Positions 41,843-51,710 of a DNA stretch of 64,000 nucleotides are shown in pieces. Origin of the DNA: JAWLBY01 sp041687455. GTDB lineage: Bacteria; Pseudomonadota; Gammaproteobacteria; Xanthomonadales; Xanthomonadaceae. Every line of letters starts with the position of its first letter. Position 1 is the first letter of the stretch. Location: positions 113,528 to 177,527 of the forward strand of contig JAWLBY010000008.1 of assembly GCA_041687455.1 (NCBI GenBank), given 5' to 3'. Under the pieces are notes generated by a model. It saw only the letters and a program-made list of their open reading frames with translations, ran no database searches and was not told the DNA's origin. The translations under genes were made by a program, and so were the position numbers.

Positions 41843-44611
41843 CTACCCGGTGTTCTGCACCCCGGCCGAAATCCCGTTGACGGTCACGACCAGCGCATGC
41901 AGCAACGCGTCGTCCGGCCGGCCCGCCTCGCGCCAGCGGCGCAGCAGATCGACCTGCAGCAGGCTGATCGGATCGACATACGGATTGCGCAGCCGGATCG
42001 AGAACGCGAGGCGGCGGTCGTGGGTGAGAAGGCTGTCGCTGCCGCGCAGCGCGAGCAGCGCGTCGCAGCAGCGGGCGAACTCGTCGGCGATCGGCGGGTA
42101 CAGCCGCTCGTGCAGCTCGCCGGCCAGTCGCGAGTACTGCTCGAAGATGCCGATGTCGCTCTTCGCCAGCACCATCTCGAGATCGTCGATCAGCGTCGCG
42201 AAGAACGGCCAGTCGCGCGCCATTTCGGCGACCGCGTCGACGCCGTCGCGGGCAATCGCTGCCGCGAGCGCGCTGCCGGCGCCGTACCAGGCGGTCAGGC
42301 CGCAGCGGTTCTGTGACCATGCGAACACCCACGGGATCGCGCGCAGCGATTCGACGCCCGCCTGACCGCCGGCGGCGCGTTTGGCCGGGCGCGAGCCGAG
42401 CTTGAGCCGCTCGATCACATCGATCGGCGTCGCCAGCCGGAAGTACGGCACGAAGCCGGAACGCTCGTGCACCAGCGCGCGATAGGCCTGCCGCGATTCG
42501 GCGGCGATCCGCTCCATCCGTTCGCGCCAGACCGCTTCGCGCGGCTCTGGCGGCCGCGGCGCCAGCGATGCGCGCAGCACCGCGCCGGTGGTCTGTTCCA
42601 GCGTGCGCAACGCCAGCGCACGGATGCCGTACTTGCGGTGAATCACCTCGCCCTGCTCGGTCAGCCGCAGCCGGCCGTCGACACTGCCGCGCGGCGCCGA
42701 CATCACCGCACGCTCGGTCCTGCTGCCACCGCGGCTGGCGGAACCGCCGCGACCATGGAAGAAGCCGATCGCAATGCCGGCAGCGCGGCCGATCTCGAGC
42801 AGCGCGATCTGGCAGCGCTGGATCGCCCAGCGCGACGCCGGCAGGCCGGCATCCTTGGCGCTGTCGGAGTAGCCGAGCATGACGATCTGCCGATCGCCGC
42901 GTCGGGTCAGGTGACGGCGATAGCACGGCACCGCGAACAGCGCGCGCAGCACCTCCGGCGCGGCCTGCAGGTCGTCGACCGTTTCGAACAGCGGCGCGAC
43001 GTCGAGCGTGTCGGGTTCACTGTCGGCGATCGTCGCCAGCGCCAGCACCGCCAGCACATCGGCGGCGCTGCGGCTCATGCTGACGATGTACGGGCCGAAC
43101 GCGGCGTCGCCGTAGCGATCCAGCAGTACGTGCCGACGGCGGAACACGTCGAGCACCGGTCGCGCCTCGCCGGCGGCCGGCGCCGCAGCGGTAGCGCGGC
43201 CGTCGAGGATCACGGTCAACCGCCCGCAGCGTTCATCGACAGGACGGTGCGGAAATTCCGGGTCGGAGAGCAGCGCTGCCAGTGCGGCGTCGTGGGCACG
43301 CGAGTCCTGGCGCAGGTCGAGCGTGGCCAGATGAAAGCCGAACGTATCGATCCGGCGCAGCAGCCGGCGCACCTCGAAGGCTCCGGCGTGCTCGCCGCGA
43401 TGCGCGAGCAGGCTGTCGAGCACGCACTGGATGTCGGCACGGAATCCGGCCGGCCCGGCGTAGCCGGGATCGACTCGCGATGACGCTGCCGGAACACCGG
43501 CATCGCCGCTCGCATCCGTGTTGCCGGCGACGCCGTTGACGGTAGCTGCGAGCCGCGCGGAGACCAGCCGCAGCCATTGCCGGTACGGCATCGAGCGATG
43601 CCGGGCCTTGATCCGCGGCGCGCTCGGCAGCAGCGCGGTGCAGGCCTCGATCCGCTGCAGCAGTTCGGCCGACACCTCGATCCGCTCCAGCGACTGGCTC
43701 AGCAGTCCGGTCAGCCGGCTCAGATCGCGGCGATAGGCGGCGATCAGCAGCCTGCGCTGCTGCGCCAGCGCCTGTTCGATGGTGTCGGCGCCGACATTCG
43801 GATTGCCGTCCATGTCGCCGCCGACCCAGGTACCGAAGCGCAGCAGGCCGGACGGCACCGGTGCGCCGAGCGCCTGCTCGAAGGCCTCGAAGAACGCCGG
43901 CACGACCCGGTACAGCGACTCGACCAGGTAATAGCCGACATGCTCGACCTCGTCGGCGACGGTCGGCCGCTCGGGAGGGTTCTCGGCGGTCTGCCACGCC
44001 GCGGTCAACGCCATCCGGATCCGGTCGCGGTCGGCGTCGCGCTCGTCCGGCGTGCGGCTGCGATCGATGTCGGCGAGCAGGCAGTCGACGATCGCGCCTT
44101 CCTTGTCGAGCAGCACGCGACGGACCGCCTCGGTCGGATGCGCGGTGAACACCGGCTCGACCCGCAGCCGCGCCAGCAGTGCGTCGATCGCCGCGCGGCC
44201 GACGCCGCCGTCGCGCAGCTCGGCCAGTACCGCCTGCAGGCTGCCCGGCTGCGGCGCCGCGCCGGCCTTCTGGTAGTCGCGCCGGCGCCGGATCCGATGC
44301 ACCCGCTCGGCCAGGTTGACCGCCGAGAACCAGGTCGAGAACGCCCGCACCAGCGCCTCGGCATCGGCCAGCGGCTGCCCGCTCAGCGACGCCGCGAGCG
44401 CATCGGCCGATTGCCCGGATTCACGACGCAGGATCGCAGCGCGGCGCAGCGCCTCGACCTGCTCGAAGAACGCCGCCCCCTGCTGATCGGCAATCACCTC
44501 GCCGACCAGACTGCCGAGCCGGTTGACGTCCTCGCGCAGCGGCTGGTCGATCGCCGGCAGATCGACCATGCGCAGGCGCAGCCGCTCGAACGGAGTCGCT
44601 GGAGTGTTCAT
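41843..44611 (-). CDS. ppc: Phosphoenolpyruvate carboxylase
   Basis: 922 aa, full length. Catalytic His in VFTAHPTEAVRR, second signature VMLGYSDSAKDAG and the loop FHGRGGSASRGG are intact, and the C-terminus is the expected VTVNGISAGVQNTG. It carboxylates PEP to oxaloacetate to refill the citric-acid cycle. Start at the ATG that gives MNTPATPFERLRLR. A core gene inside a segment bracketed by inverted repeat arrays. Confidence 0.96.
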   Translation of the reverse strand: MNTPATPFERLRLRMVDLPAIDQPLREDVNRLGSLVGEVIADQQGAAFFEQVEALRRAAILRRESGQSADALAASLSGQPLADAEALVRAFSTWFSAVNLAERVHRIRRRRDYQKAGAAPQPGSLQAVLAELRDGGVGRAAIDALLARLRVEPVFTAHPTEAVRRVLLDKEGAIVDCLLADIDRSRTPDERDADRDRIRMALTAAWQTAENPPERPTVADEVEHVGYYLVESLYRVVPAFFEAFEQALGAPVPSGLLRFGTWVGGDMDGNPNVGADTIEQALAQQRRLLIAAYRRDLSRLTGLLSQSLERIEVSAELLQRIEACTALLPSAPRIKARHRSMPYRQWLRLVSARLAATVNGVAGNTDASGDAGVPAASSRVDPGYAGPAGFRADIQCVLDSLLAHRGEHAGAFEVRRLLRRIDTFGFHLATLDLRQDSRAHDAALAALLSDPEFPHRPVDERCGRLTVILDGRATAAAPAAGEARPVLDVFRRRHVLLDRYGDAAFGPYIVSMSRSAADVLAVLALATIADSEPDTLDVAPLFETVDDLQAAPEVLRALFAVPCYRRHLTRRGDRQIVMLGYSDSAKDAGLPASRWAIQRCQIALLEIGRAAGIAIGFFHGRGGSASRGGSRTERAVMSAPRGSVDGRLRLTEQGEVIHRKYGIRALALRTLEQTTGAVLRASLAPRPPEPREAVWRERMERIAAESRQAYRALVHERSGFVPYFRLATPIDVIERLKLGSRPAKRAAGGQAGVESLRAIPWVFAWSQNRCGLTAWYGAGSALAAAIARDGVDAVAEMARDWPFFATLIDDLEMVLAKSDIGIFEQYSRLAGELHERLYPPIADEFARCCDALLALRGSDSLLTHDRRLAFSIRLRNPYVDPISLLQVDLLRRWREAGRPDDALLHALVVTVNGISAGVQNTG

Positions 44612-45011
44612 GCCCAGCAGCGTATGCGCAGCGGCCGTGCCGATGCCAGTTCGGCGGTCGACGGCCCGCTCCCGCTCCACGCCGACCTTGCCGCGCCGAG
44701 CGCGAACGGGCGCGGCCGGCATGGCGGCGCTGCTGCCCCGCTCCGTTCTGTTCGTGCAGGCTTGCGGCAACTTCCACTTATGTCGAAGTGCTTCGGGACC
44801 GAACCGATGAACAGCCTCTGCCTGCTTCACCGGCTCAGCAGAAGGTCGCCGTCAGTGCGGCGAATGGGACCAGGAAACTCAGCGAGCTCGTTCGTCAACA
44901 GCCGACGCTCACGCTGAGGACCGTTCCGCAGGCGGGAGCCGGCATGTCTTCGGCCGGCGTCGGCAGAGCTCGATCGGCGCGTAGCAGTCGCTTGACCTAC
45001 CCCACGATCCA

Positions 45012-45031
45012 GGATCCACGATCGTTGATCC
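45012..45031. promoter_or_regulatory. 20-bp palindrome, possible operator
   Basis: GGATCCACGATCGTTGATCC: 18 of 20 positions are self-complementary. It lies 230 nt before the ATPase gene and 400 nt before ppc, in a position where a repressor site would be plausible. Confidence 0.4.
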
Positions 45032-45049
45032 GAGCGGGTGGTTGAGTGT

Positions 45050-45071
45050 CTGCAGGCGGCCAAAAGCGGAC
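45050..45071 (+). repeat. Left inverted repeat flanking the STAND ATPase gene
   Basis: A 22-nt stretch, CTGCAGGCGGCCAAAAGCGG plus AC, which recurs as reverse complement at 51304-51325 with 18 of 22 matches. The two copies enclose the whole ATPase gene. Confidence 0.6.
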
Positions 45072-45261
45072 TTTGGATCTGGCGACAGCATCTTTCGAGA
45101 ATTTGATCGCGCATGGAAGGCTGACGCGGGTCTTATGCAGGCGCCTGCATCAATTTGATCAAGCGCCGCGCGGTACCGGTCGACTTATCTGCGTTCTGAC
45201 GGGCCACGCCGCGACGCGCAAGCACCTGCGCTGAGCGAAGGCGAATCTTTAAGATGGCGGG

Positions 45262-48200
45262 ATGAGCACTCCCGATCCAAACGACCCTAGCGGCGAGGGC
45301 GCCGCTGGCGGTACACCACCGCCTCGGCGCGCGCCTGGCGCAGGCGAACGAAATGCGATGTTCGGCTACACGCGTCAGTACGCGTCCGCGGCCGCCGCCA
45401 TCTACCACGGTCTCCAGACCCGGCAGTTGCGCTGGGTGGGTGTGGCGGATCGGTGTGCGGGCATCGCTGACGACGTCGTACTCGGCTTCGACGACGAAGT
45501 CATCGGCCACCAGTTCAAGTCCAGTCGCGATCCGGACCCGTTTCGCATCGCTACGCTCCTGACCGGTGGGTCGGGTTTGCTGCCCGGGCTGGTGCAAGCC
45601 TGGCAGGAGCTGAAAGCCAGCTGCCCCGACGTGCGCATCCGCCTGCGGGTCGTGGTGGACGATACGCCGTCCGACGCTGATCGCGTCTGCACCGGAGGCA
45701 CGACACGGCAGTTCATCGCTGAGTGGCAGGCCAATCCGGACCGGTCGCTGGCGCGGTGGCGCGCCACGCCGTGGGGCCCGTTCCTGGACGACCTGCAGGC
45801 GGCCTCCGGGCTGACCGAACCCGAATTTGAGGAATTCTTCCGGCACCTGGAACTGGTGCACGGTGACCAGCCGGATTTTGCGGCGCTCTACGGCATCACG
45901 AGCCGAACGCAGCCACAAGTCGACCGCATCGCCGATCGGCTCCCGCACCTGGTCGCGCGCGTGCCCGAACGCGATCGGTGGACGCGGGCCGAATTCCTCG
46001 AGGAGATGAGCTGGCCCGAGAACGAGCCGCGACATCGCCATCAATTCCCGGTCGGCGTGGCCGTGCAACGCAATCCCGACACCGAAGCGCAACTACAGCG
46101 CGCGGTACGCGACCATCCAAGCGGCTACGTGTCCTTGGTCGGCCCGCCCGGTTCAGGCAAGTCGACCTTGCTGCAGATCGCGCTGGAAGCCGAGCAACAA
46201 CTCGTGGTCGTGCGTTATCTGGCCTACGTGCCCGGCGGAGCGCAAGGCATCGGTCGCGGGGAATCGGCCGACTTCCTGGAAGACGTGGCCGCCGGCCTGC
46301 GCAATACCGGCCTGCCGGGGGTACGGTTCCGGAGCGAGAACGAGCGCCACCGCCGCGAGGAGATTGAAGCCTTGCTGGCTCAGGCCGGCGAGCGTTTTAC
46401 CACCGACGGCCTGCGCACCTTGATCATCGTCGACGGCCTGGACCATGTGCCGCGCGAAGAGCGACCGATGCGATCGTTCCTGGCCGACTTGCCCTTGCCG
46501 GCAGCGGTGCCTGACGGGGTGCTCTTCATCCTGGGTACCCAGCGCGTGGATCTGCCCGATATACCCCCGGCCGTACGCGACCAGGCCAGCGTGGCCGAGC
46601 GCCAGGTCGAAATGCAGGGGCTGTCCTTGGCGGCCATCGCTGCCATGGCCGATGCCCTCGGCGTGCCGACGGCGGTGTCCCGGCCGCGCTTGCGTGAACT
46701 GACCCTGGGTCATCCGCTGGCGACGCACTACCTGCTACAGGCGTTGGTCGCGGCGGAAGATGACGCCACGCGTGATCGGATTCTGCGCGAAGGGTTCGAG
46801 TACGTGGGCGACATCGACGCCCTGTACGCGGCCGCCTTGCGCGACCTGGAAGAAGACAACGAGGTGCTCGACATCTTGGGCTTGGTGGCTCGGGCCGAAG
46901 CACCGCTGGATCCGCGAGACCTGGAAAGCCTGTATCCATCGGCTGCCATCGAGCGGACCTGGCGTCAGGTTCGCCACCTGCTCAAGCGTTCAGGCCATGC
47001 TTGGTCCATCTTCCACAACAGCTTTCGGCTGTTCCTGACCCGGCTCACGCGCACGCGCTACGGACTGCCGGACGCAGACTATTCGGCGAGCACCTACCGC
47101 CAGCTGGCGGACTTGGCCGCACGGGCTCCCGCGAATTCGCCACAGCGTTTTCTGGCGGCTCGCTACCTGATGCGCGCCGGTGCGCACAGCGAAGCGCTGG
47201 CCTTGGCCACACCGACGCTGTTCCGCGCGCAATACCTGGCCGGGCGCGCGGCGTCGGAGATTCGCGCGGACGTTCGCCTCGCGTTTCGTTTTCTCCAAAT
47301 GGTGGTCGACCCAACCGCTGCCTTTACGCTAATCCTGGCCGCGGACGAGATGTATCGGCGCGCCGAGGCCTTCGACGAACCGGACGAATCGGTCCGGGCG
47401 CTACTGGCGCTGGGGCTGCTCGAGGAGGCCGAGGATTTCCTCGAAGAAGTCGGGGGTGACGGCTTCCTGGTCGTGGATGCATGGTTGAAGCAGGGCAACC
47501 TGGATCGGGCGCGAACCTTGTTCGAGCAGATCGAACCGCTGCACGACCTGGGCAGCGACCGCATGAGCAACCGGCCGTCCATGCGCGTGGACGAATTTGG
47601 CCGGTGGGCCGAACGGGCGAGCGAGTTTCGATCGCCCGCCGAACTGGTCGCAGGGATTGACCGCGTCGTCGAGGCGCTGCAACGCGAGCCCGGTCCGATC
47701 GACGAGCCCGAAGAGGTGGGCATGCAGCTGCGCGAGCGCGCGGCGCTGGCCGCGCTCGCGCGCAATCCGTTGGCTGACCGCGATGCGTTGATCGCCGACT
47801 TTCGCCTTGAGCCGACGGCACGGGCGCCACTGGCGACCCAAGCGGCACGGCAGTTGCTGGCGTACGGTGCCGACCGGCTCGCGCAGGCGACCGCGGCGCT
47901 CGCCGAAGCGGTCGCCGACGCTGCGGCGCTCGCGCAGGTACCGCGGGGACTTCGTCGCACCACGGCACTGCTCGCGGCGCGGCGCGGCCTCATCGCGCAA
48001 GCGCGCGCCCTGTATGACGGTGTGTCGACGCCGGCGCTGAACGAACTGGACAACGCTACGGACTTCGACCAGGCAGGCTACCTTGTCCGCGCTGTCGTGG
48101 ACGCCGCTGAACTGGGCGTGTGGATGGACCTACCGGCGCCGCCGACATTGCCGCCTACAAAGGCCGTCTTGCGCCCGCTCCAGCAATTCACCCTAGATAC

Positions 48201-48528
48201 CGGACAGCTCGCCGCGCGTAGCCGATGCGAGCCGCAGAACGTCGTCGCTGGCGCCGCGGCACAGCTGTGCGCCAGCTTCATGCGCTACGTGTGCCGGGCC
48301 GGCGCGGGCGGGGTGGACGAGCATTTCGGCGCCCTGCAGCTCGACAAGGCGGCCCCCGAGGTGTTGGGTTCCTTGCTCCGGTCGGCCGCACGCGTTGGCG
48401 CGTTGGAGTTCGCGGGCACGGTGGCGGCCTTCGATCAGGTGCTCGCCGAACACCCGCCAGGGAGATCGCCACACGCCGTTGCAAATCCTGGTGGCGGAAG
48501 CTGTGGCCGGGGTGAGCAACGATTTTGA
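45262..48528 (+). CDS. STAND NTPase with N-terminal Cap4/DUF4297-like nuclease, 5' part (candidate anti-phage protein)
   Basis: 1088 codons to a premature stop. Residues ~30-110 resemble a Cap4/DUF4297-type PD-(D/E)xK nuclease (ADDVVLGFDDEVIGHQFKSS, with the Asp, Glu and Q-x-K catalytic pattern). Walker A is LVGPPGSGKSTLLQ near 295, Walker B LIIVDGLDHV near 390. TPR-like helices follow (LLALGLLEEAEDFLEE, GNLDRARTLFEQIE). Effector, STAND ATPase and long helical sensor is the plan of Avs-type anti-phage proteins. The coding frame continues in the +1 frame from about 48457; the last ~25 codons before the stop are out of frame. A TAAGAT -10 lies six bases before the ATG with no clear Shine-Dalgarno. 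Not assigned to a named Avs family. Confidence 0.75.
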   Translation: MSTPDPNDPSGEGAAGGTPPPRRAPGAGERNAMFGYTRQYASAAAAIYHGLQTRQLRWVGVADRCAGIADDVVLGFDDEVIGHQFKSSRDPDPFRIATLLTGGSGLLPGLVQAWQELKASCPDVRIRLRVVVDDTPSDADRVCTGGTTRQFIAEWQANPDRSLARWRATPWGPFLDDLQAASGLTEPEFEEFFRHLELVHGDQPDFAALYGITSRTQPQVDRIADRLPHLVARVPERDRWTRAEFLEEMSWPENEPRHRHQFPVGVAVQRNPDTEAQLQRAVRDHPSGYVSLVGPPGSGKSTLLQIALEAEQQLVVVRYLAYVPGGAQGIGRGESADFLEDVAAGLRNTGLPGVRFRSENERHRREEIEALLAQAGERFTTDGLRTLIIVDGLDHVPREERPMRSFLADLPLPAAVPDGVLFILGTQRVDLPDIPPAVRDQASVAERQVEMQGLSLAAIAAMADALGVPTAVSRPRLRELTLGHPLATHYLLQALVAAEDDATRDRILREGFEYVGDIDALYAAALRDLEEDNEVLDILGLVARAEAPLDPRDLESLYPSAAIERTWRQVRHLLKRSGHAWSIFHNSFRLFLTRLTRTRYGLPDADYSASTYRQLADLAARAPANSPQRFLAARYLMRAGAHSEALALATPTLFRAQYLAGRAASEIRADVRLAFRFLQMVVDPTAAFTLILAADEMYRRAEAFDEPDESVRALLALGLLEEAEDFLEEVGGDGFLVVDAWLKQGNLDRARTLFEQIEPLHDLGSDRMSNRPSMRVDEFGRWAERASEFRSPAELVAGIDRVVEALQREPGPIDEPEEVGMQLRERAALAALARNPLADRDALIADFRLEPTARAPLATQAARQLLAYGADRLAQATAALAEAVADAAALAQVPRGLRRTTALLAARRGLIAQARALYDGVSTPALNELDNATDFDQAGYLVRAVVDAAELGVWMDLPAPPTLPPTKAVLRPLQQFTLDTGQLAARSRCEPQNVVAGAAAQLCASFMRYVCRAGAGGVDEHFGALQLDKAAPEVLGSLLRSAARVGALEFAGTVAAFDQVLAEHPPGRSPHAVANPGGGSCGRGEQRF

Positions 48529-51271
48529 CGGGGCGCAAGCGCGGCTGGACGCCTTGCTGGGTCAGCGCGAGGAAGGCACCCCCAGCCAGTTTCTGGCCAG
48601 CACGGCGCGGCTGGCGCAGGCGCTGGCGCGCATTGGACGCCCCGAGCGTGCGCGCGAGCTGCTCGCGCAGCAGCGCGGCGAGACCCTGGGCTACGCCCTG
48701 CGGGCCAAGAAGGATCCGCAGTACGCCTTCTGGGCGAGCTTGCTGCAAGCCGCCAACCGGGCAGACCCGCCCGGTCGGGCGCAGCGCGTTCGCGTGCTGA
48801 CGCGCCAGGCGATCGGGATGAGCGCCACCGAAGGGCGCGATGCAGCGCACCGATTGGCCCATGTTCTCGTAGCCGAGGCCGCCACCGACAGCGCAGCACT
48901 AGCGTCCAGCGTTGCCGACGCCTTGCTTGCGAACCAGTTGATCGACTTCCCGGCGATGGTTGACGGGTTGATGAAAGGCACCGTGCGCCGCGACCCGTCG
49001 CGCGTGTTGGCCTGTGTCGAGCTGTGGGTGGCGTTGTGCTTGCCCTTCCACCGCGCCGCCTACTACCGAGAATCGGAAGAAGGCGAATTCCTGCACGAGG
49101 CCATCCGTCTTGTAGTGCCCGAGCAGCTGGGCCGCGTGCGCGATCGATTGCTTGAGAACATCGAGCGACACGCACTGATCGACGTGCGGCCGGATGCACT
49201 GGCGGCCTTGCGCGCCGCGCTGCTCGCACGTGGCGAAGATGCCACCCCGGTCGACGCCGCCTTGCAACGCCTGGAAGGCGTTCCCCGTCTGCGTCGCCGA
49301 ATGGGCAACTCGCCCACGCGCTACGACAACGTGCCAGACATGGTGCAACTGATCGCGCGCCTGGATACGGACGGCGCGGGTGGGGAAATCAGCTACGAGG
49401 CCTCGATGGCGTTTTTACGCGTGCTGCCGGACGCGGACTTCCCGGCGGCGCTGGCCCTGTTCGATCGCTATCCCAAGCTGCAGGCCGATTACAAATGCCG
49501 CTTCGGCCTGGTGGACCGCGCGCTGGCCGCCGGCGATCGTGCGGCCGCGACGCGCCTGGTCGCCGCCTATCCGCCGGCCGACGACAGCAGCGCGCGCTGG
49601 TCGTGGATGTGGGGTGGCGGGCTGCGCCGCTATTTCGCGGCGCGCCTGCAGCTGGAGGGCGACGCGGTGTTCCCCACGGCCTATGCCAACTTCATCGCCA
49701 CGCTGGTGGCGGGGGAAGAGCAGGTCAGCGCGCTGCTGTGGGATGTTGACGATATCTGGCAGGTGCTCACCGCGTCGCCCGATTGGGCGGCGATGTGGGC
49801 CGCGGTGGAGGAACAATTGCCGAGTACGCGCGACTACCGACTTGGCGAGGATGTGAGCGTTGATGGGGTGCTGACGGACGCCACGCTCGCGGCCTCCCTG
49901 ATCGAACGCATGCTCTCGTTGCCGGTGACCGACGTGCGCTGGCATGCCGGCCGCGCGGCGCTCGCGCTCGCATCCGCCGATCCGCACGCGTTCGCGCACC
50001 TGATGGCCACCCTCCTGGTCAGTGACGAGGATGACGTCGTCCTGGACGGCTTGCGCCTGATGCACAGTGCGACCCGCGCGGAGCCCGACCCCGAGCTGGT
50101 CGCGCTGGTCGTGGGCCTCATCGGCCATGCCGACTTTGGCATTCGGGAACTCGCACGGCGGCTCGCCACCCACTCGGGGCGCGAGGTTGATCCGCTGACG
50201 ACGCCGATGCTGGCGTTCTATAACCTCGCGCTTCCGCCCATTGGCGCCCCCGACCGCGCCGATCAGTTGCGTGCGCAGCCTTTCGGACCGCCGTCCGTGT
50301 CCGATCCCGCGGCGTGGAGCGCGCCGTTTCCGGACGCCATCGAGCTGCTCGCCCAGATCGCCGGCGTGTCCGAGGACCACGTGCGCCGTCGCGTTCAACA
50401 GCTGATCGACGGGTGGGGCGGCGTGGAAGTCTTCGGTCAGGCGGGCATCGACCGCTTGAGGGCGCGCCTGTCGATGTTTGGCCTGCATAACACGTTTTTC
50501 TACCCCCACGTAACAGTGGCGCTGCGCGCCTTGCGGCACGTTGCCGGCGAGTTGGCGACCGCCGGCCGCATCCCGGGCAACCAGGTCGACGAGCTGCTGC
50601 ACGAGTTGCATTTGGCGCCAGCCTGGCTTCGTACCGACGTCGACGCGCGGCCGGCGTTCGTCAGGCGTCCGGTCCTGCCCGAGGGAGGCGGCGACGAGAC
50701 GCCGTGGTTGGAGGGCGTCAACGACGATGTCGCCGATCACGCCGCCGCGGACTTCGTCCTGGGCGAGATCACGTGCTACCGCGGCCGCTACGTCGATTCC
50801 CGGTATGAGTGGAGCCAGTTGCGCTTGCTGGGCGTGCTCATGCAGCCGACGGGAGATCCGACCGAACTGGTGCACAACCTGCCGACCGGTTCGCCGGTTC
50901 AGCTGGTGGCGCGGCCCGGGCTGGGCGCGATGCCCCGCTGGGAAATGGTCATAAACCCGCATATCGCCGAGCAGCTGCACTGGCGAACGGTCGATCAGAC
51001 CACGTGGCGTGACATCGATGGCGAACTGGTGGCGACCGCGCATTCCTGGCGGGACGGCGGACCGGATGGCGAGCTGCACGGCGAGTACTTGGAGGGCGAG
51101 GGCGCCGTCATCGTGCTGACCGCGGCCGGCCGCGAGCAGTGGAACGCGGTGCGCGGAGGCGCGCGCACTGATGTGTTGGCGCGACGGAAAAAGCAGCACG
51201 GCAGGAACACCTCCGCGCGAAACGCGCGCGCCACGCGTCCTGCGCCGAACCAGAGCGACGGCGAATCCTAG
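48395..51271 (+). CDS. STAND NTPase, 3' part: helical-repeat sensor region after a frameshift
   Basis: The frame opens before 48395 but homologous coding begins near 48458 (QGDRHTPLQILVAEAVAGV) and runs to 51271, ~938 codons. It is nearly all alpha-helical repeats (for example DADFPAALALFDRYPKLQAD, RLARALARIGRPERARELL-like units), then a beta-rich end (GEITCYRGRYVDSRYEWSQL) and a basic tail. Joined to the 5' part after removing one base near 48457 it gives a single protein of ~2002 residues; the whole span is 6010 nt, one more than a multiple of three. The ATG at 48395 is in the out-of-frame overlap, so independent translation from it is doubtful. Confidence 0.65.
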   Translation: MARWSSRARWRPSIRCSPNTRQGDRHTPLQILVAEAVAGVSNDFDGAQARLDALLGQREEGTPSQFLASTARLAQALARIGRPERARELLAQQRGETLGYALRAKKDPQYAFWASLLQAANRADPPGRAQRVRVLTRQAIGMSATEGRDAAHRLAHVLVAEAATDSAALASSVADALLANQLIDFPAMVDGLMKGTVRRDPSRVLACVELWVALCLPFHRAAYYRESEEGEFLHEAIRLVVPEQLGRVRDRLLENIERHALIDVRPDALAALRAALLARGEDATPVDAALQRLEGVPRLRRRMGNSPTRYDNVPDMVQLIARLDTDGAGGEISYEASMAFLRVLPDADFPAALALFDRYPKLQADYKCRFGLVDRALAAGDRAAATRLVAAYPPADDSSARWSWMWGGGLRRYFAARLQLEGDAVFPTAYANFIATLVAGEEQVSALLWDVDDIWQVLTASPDWAAMWAAVEEQLPSTRDYRLGEDVSVDGVLTDATLAASLIERMLSLPVTDVRWHAGRAALALASADPHAFAHLMATLLVSDEDDVVLDGLRLMHSATRAEPDPELVALVVGLIGHADFGIRELARRLATHSGREVDPLTTPMLAFYNLALPPIGAPDRADQLRAQPFGPPSVSDPAAWSAPFPDAIELLAQIAGVSEDHVRRRVQQLIDGWGGVEVFGQAGIDRLRARLSMFGLHNTFFYPHVTVALRALRHVAGELATAGRIPGNQVDELLHELHLAPAWLRTDVDARPAFVRRPVLPEGGGDETPWLEGVNDDVADHAAADFVLGEITCYRGRYVDSRYEWSQLRLLGVLMQPTGDPTELVHNLPTGSPVQLVARPGLGAMPRWEMVINPHIAEQLHWRTVDQTTWRDIDGELVATAHSWRDGGPDGELHGEYLEGEGAVIVLTAAGREQWNAVRGGARTDVLARRKKQHGRNTSARNARATRPAPNQSDGES

Positions 51272-51303
51272 GGCGAGCATCCTGTCCGGGTAGGCCCGTT
51301 GTC

Positions 51304-51325
51304 GTCCGCTTTGGGTCGATTGCAG
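51304..51325 (-). repeat. Right inverted repeat flanking the STAND ATPase gene
   Basis: GTCCGCTTTGGGTCGATTGC plus AG; its reverse complement matches 45050-45071 at 18 of 22 positions. It starts 33 nt after the ATPase stop. Confidence 0.6.
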
Positions 51326-51618
51326 TCGACCAGGTTGCGCCTCAAGCAGCACGTTCACGCGACGACAGCGTTCTGCCGCGGTGGTCGCTGGTGTGCGCTC
51401 TCGCTTGCTGCGCGGCGGCGATCGAGCTTTCCATTCGAATTTTCCCAGGCTGTGGTGCAGGCTCACTCCCCCGATGGCGACCGTGACATGGCAATCGCGG
51501 CTTGTCTGTCCGGAAACTCCCCACATTGATGTCAGGCAGGGCGAGGCCCCCGTGGTTTCGGGGCTTGCTCGGGTGTGGCGGGGTTCGGTTGGATGGGGCG
51601 CAGTTGGCTGTTGAGAAG

Positions 51619-51643
51619 GTCGCGACTGAAGCCGCTCCTACAG
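51619..51643. repeat. Solitary REP core
   Basis: GTCGCGACTGAAGCCGCTCC followed by TACAG, one copy of the core that forms the large arrays at 40 and 53 kb. Confidence 0.7.
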
Positions 51644-51710
51644 GTGAGTGTGCCGGCACTGCGGCGGCGGGTTGCTGTGGGATCGCTTTTGCCGCGGCGG
51701 TTGATTTGCG

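Larger units (their letters stand above)
44612..45261. other. Intergenic region upstream of the STAND ATPase gene
   Basis: 650 bp between divergent ppc and the ATPase gene. It contains a near-perfect 20-bp palindrome at 45012-45031, the left 22-nt inverted repeat at 45050-45071, and a TAAGAT -10-like hexamer at 45250-45255. Short open frames here have no recognisable product. Confidence 0.5.
51272..51710. other. Intergenic region downstream of the STAND ATPase gene
   Basis: 439 bp with the right 22-nt inverted repeat (51304-51325) and one stray REP core (51619-51643). No supportable gene. Confidence 0.5.

Noticed and set aside
45154..45165. TTGATCAA near 45158 considered as an FNR half-site pair
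   Set aside because: The two halves have no four-base spacer, so it cannot match the FNR palindrome.
45046..45234. 62-codon frame before the STAND ATPase gene, considered as a small partner protein or antitoxin
   Set aside because: It begins inside the 22-nt inverted repeat, has no ribosome site and no recognisable fold.
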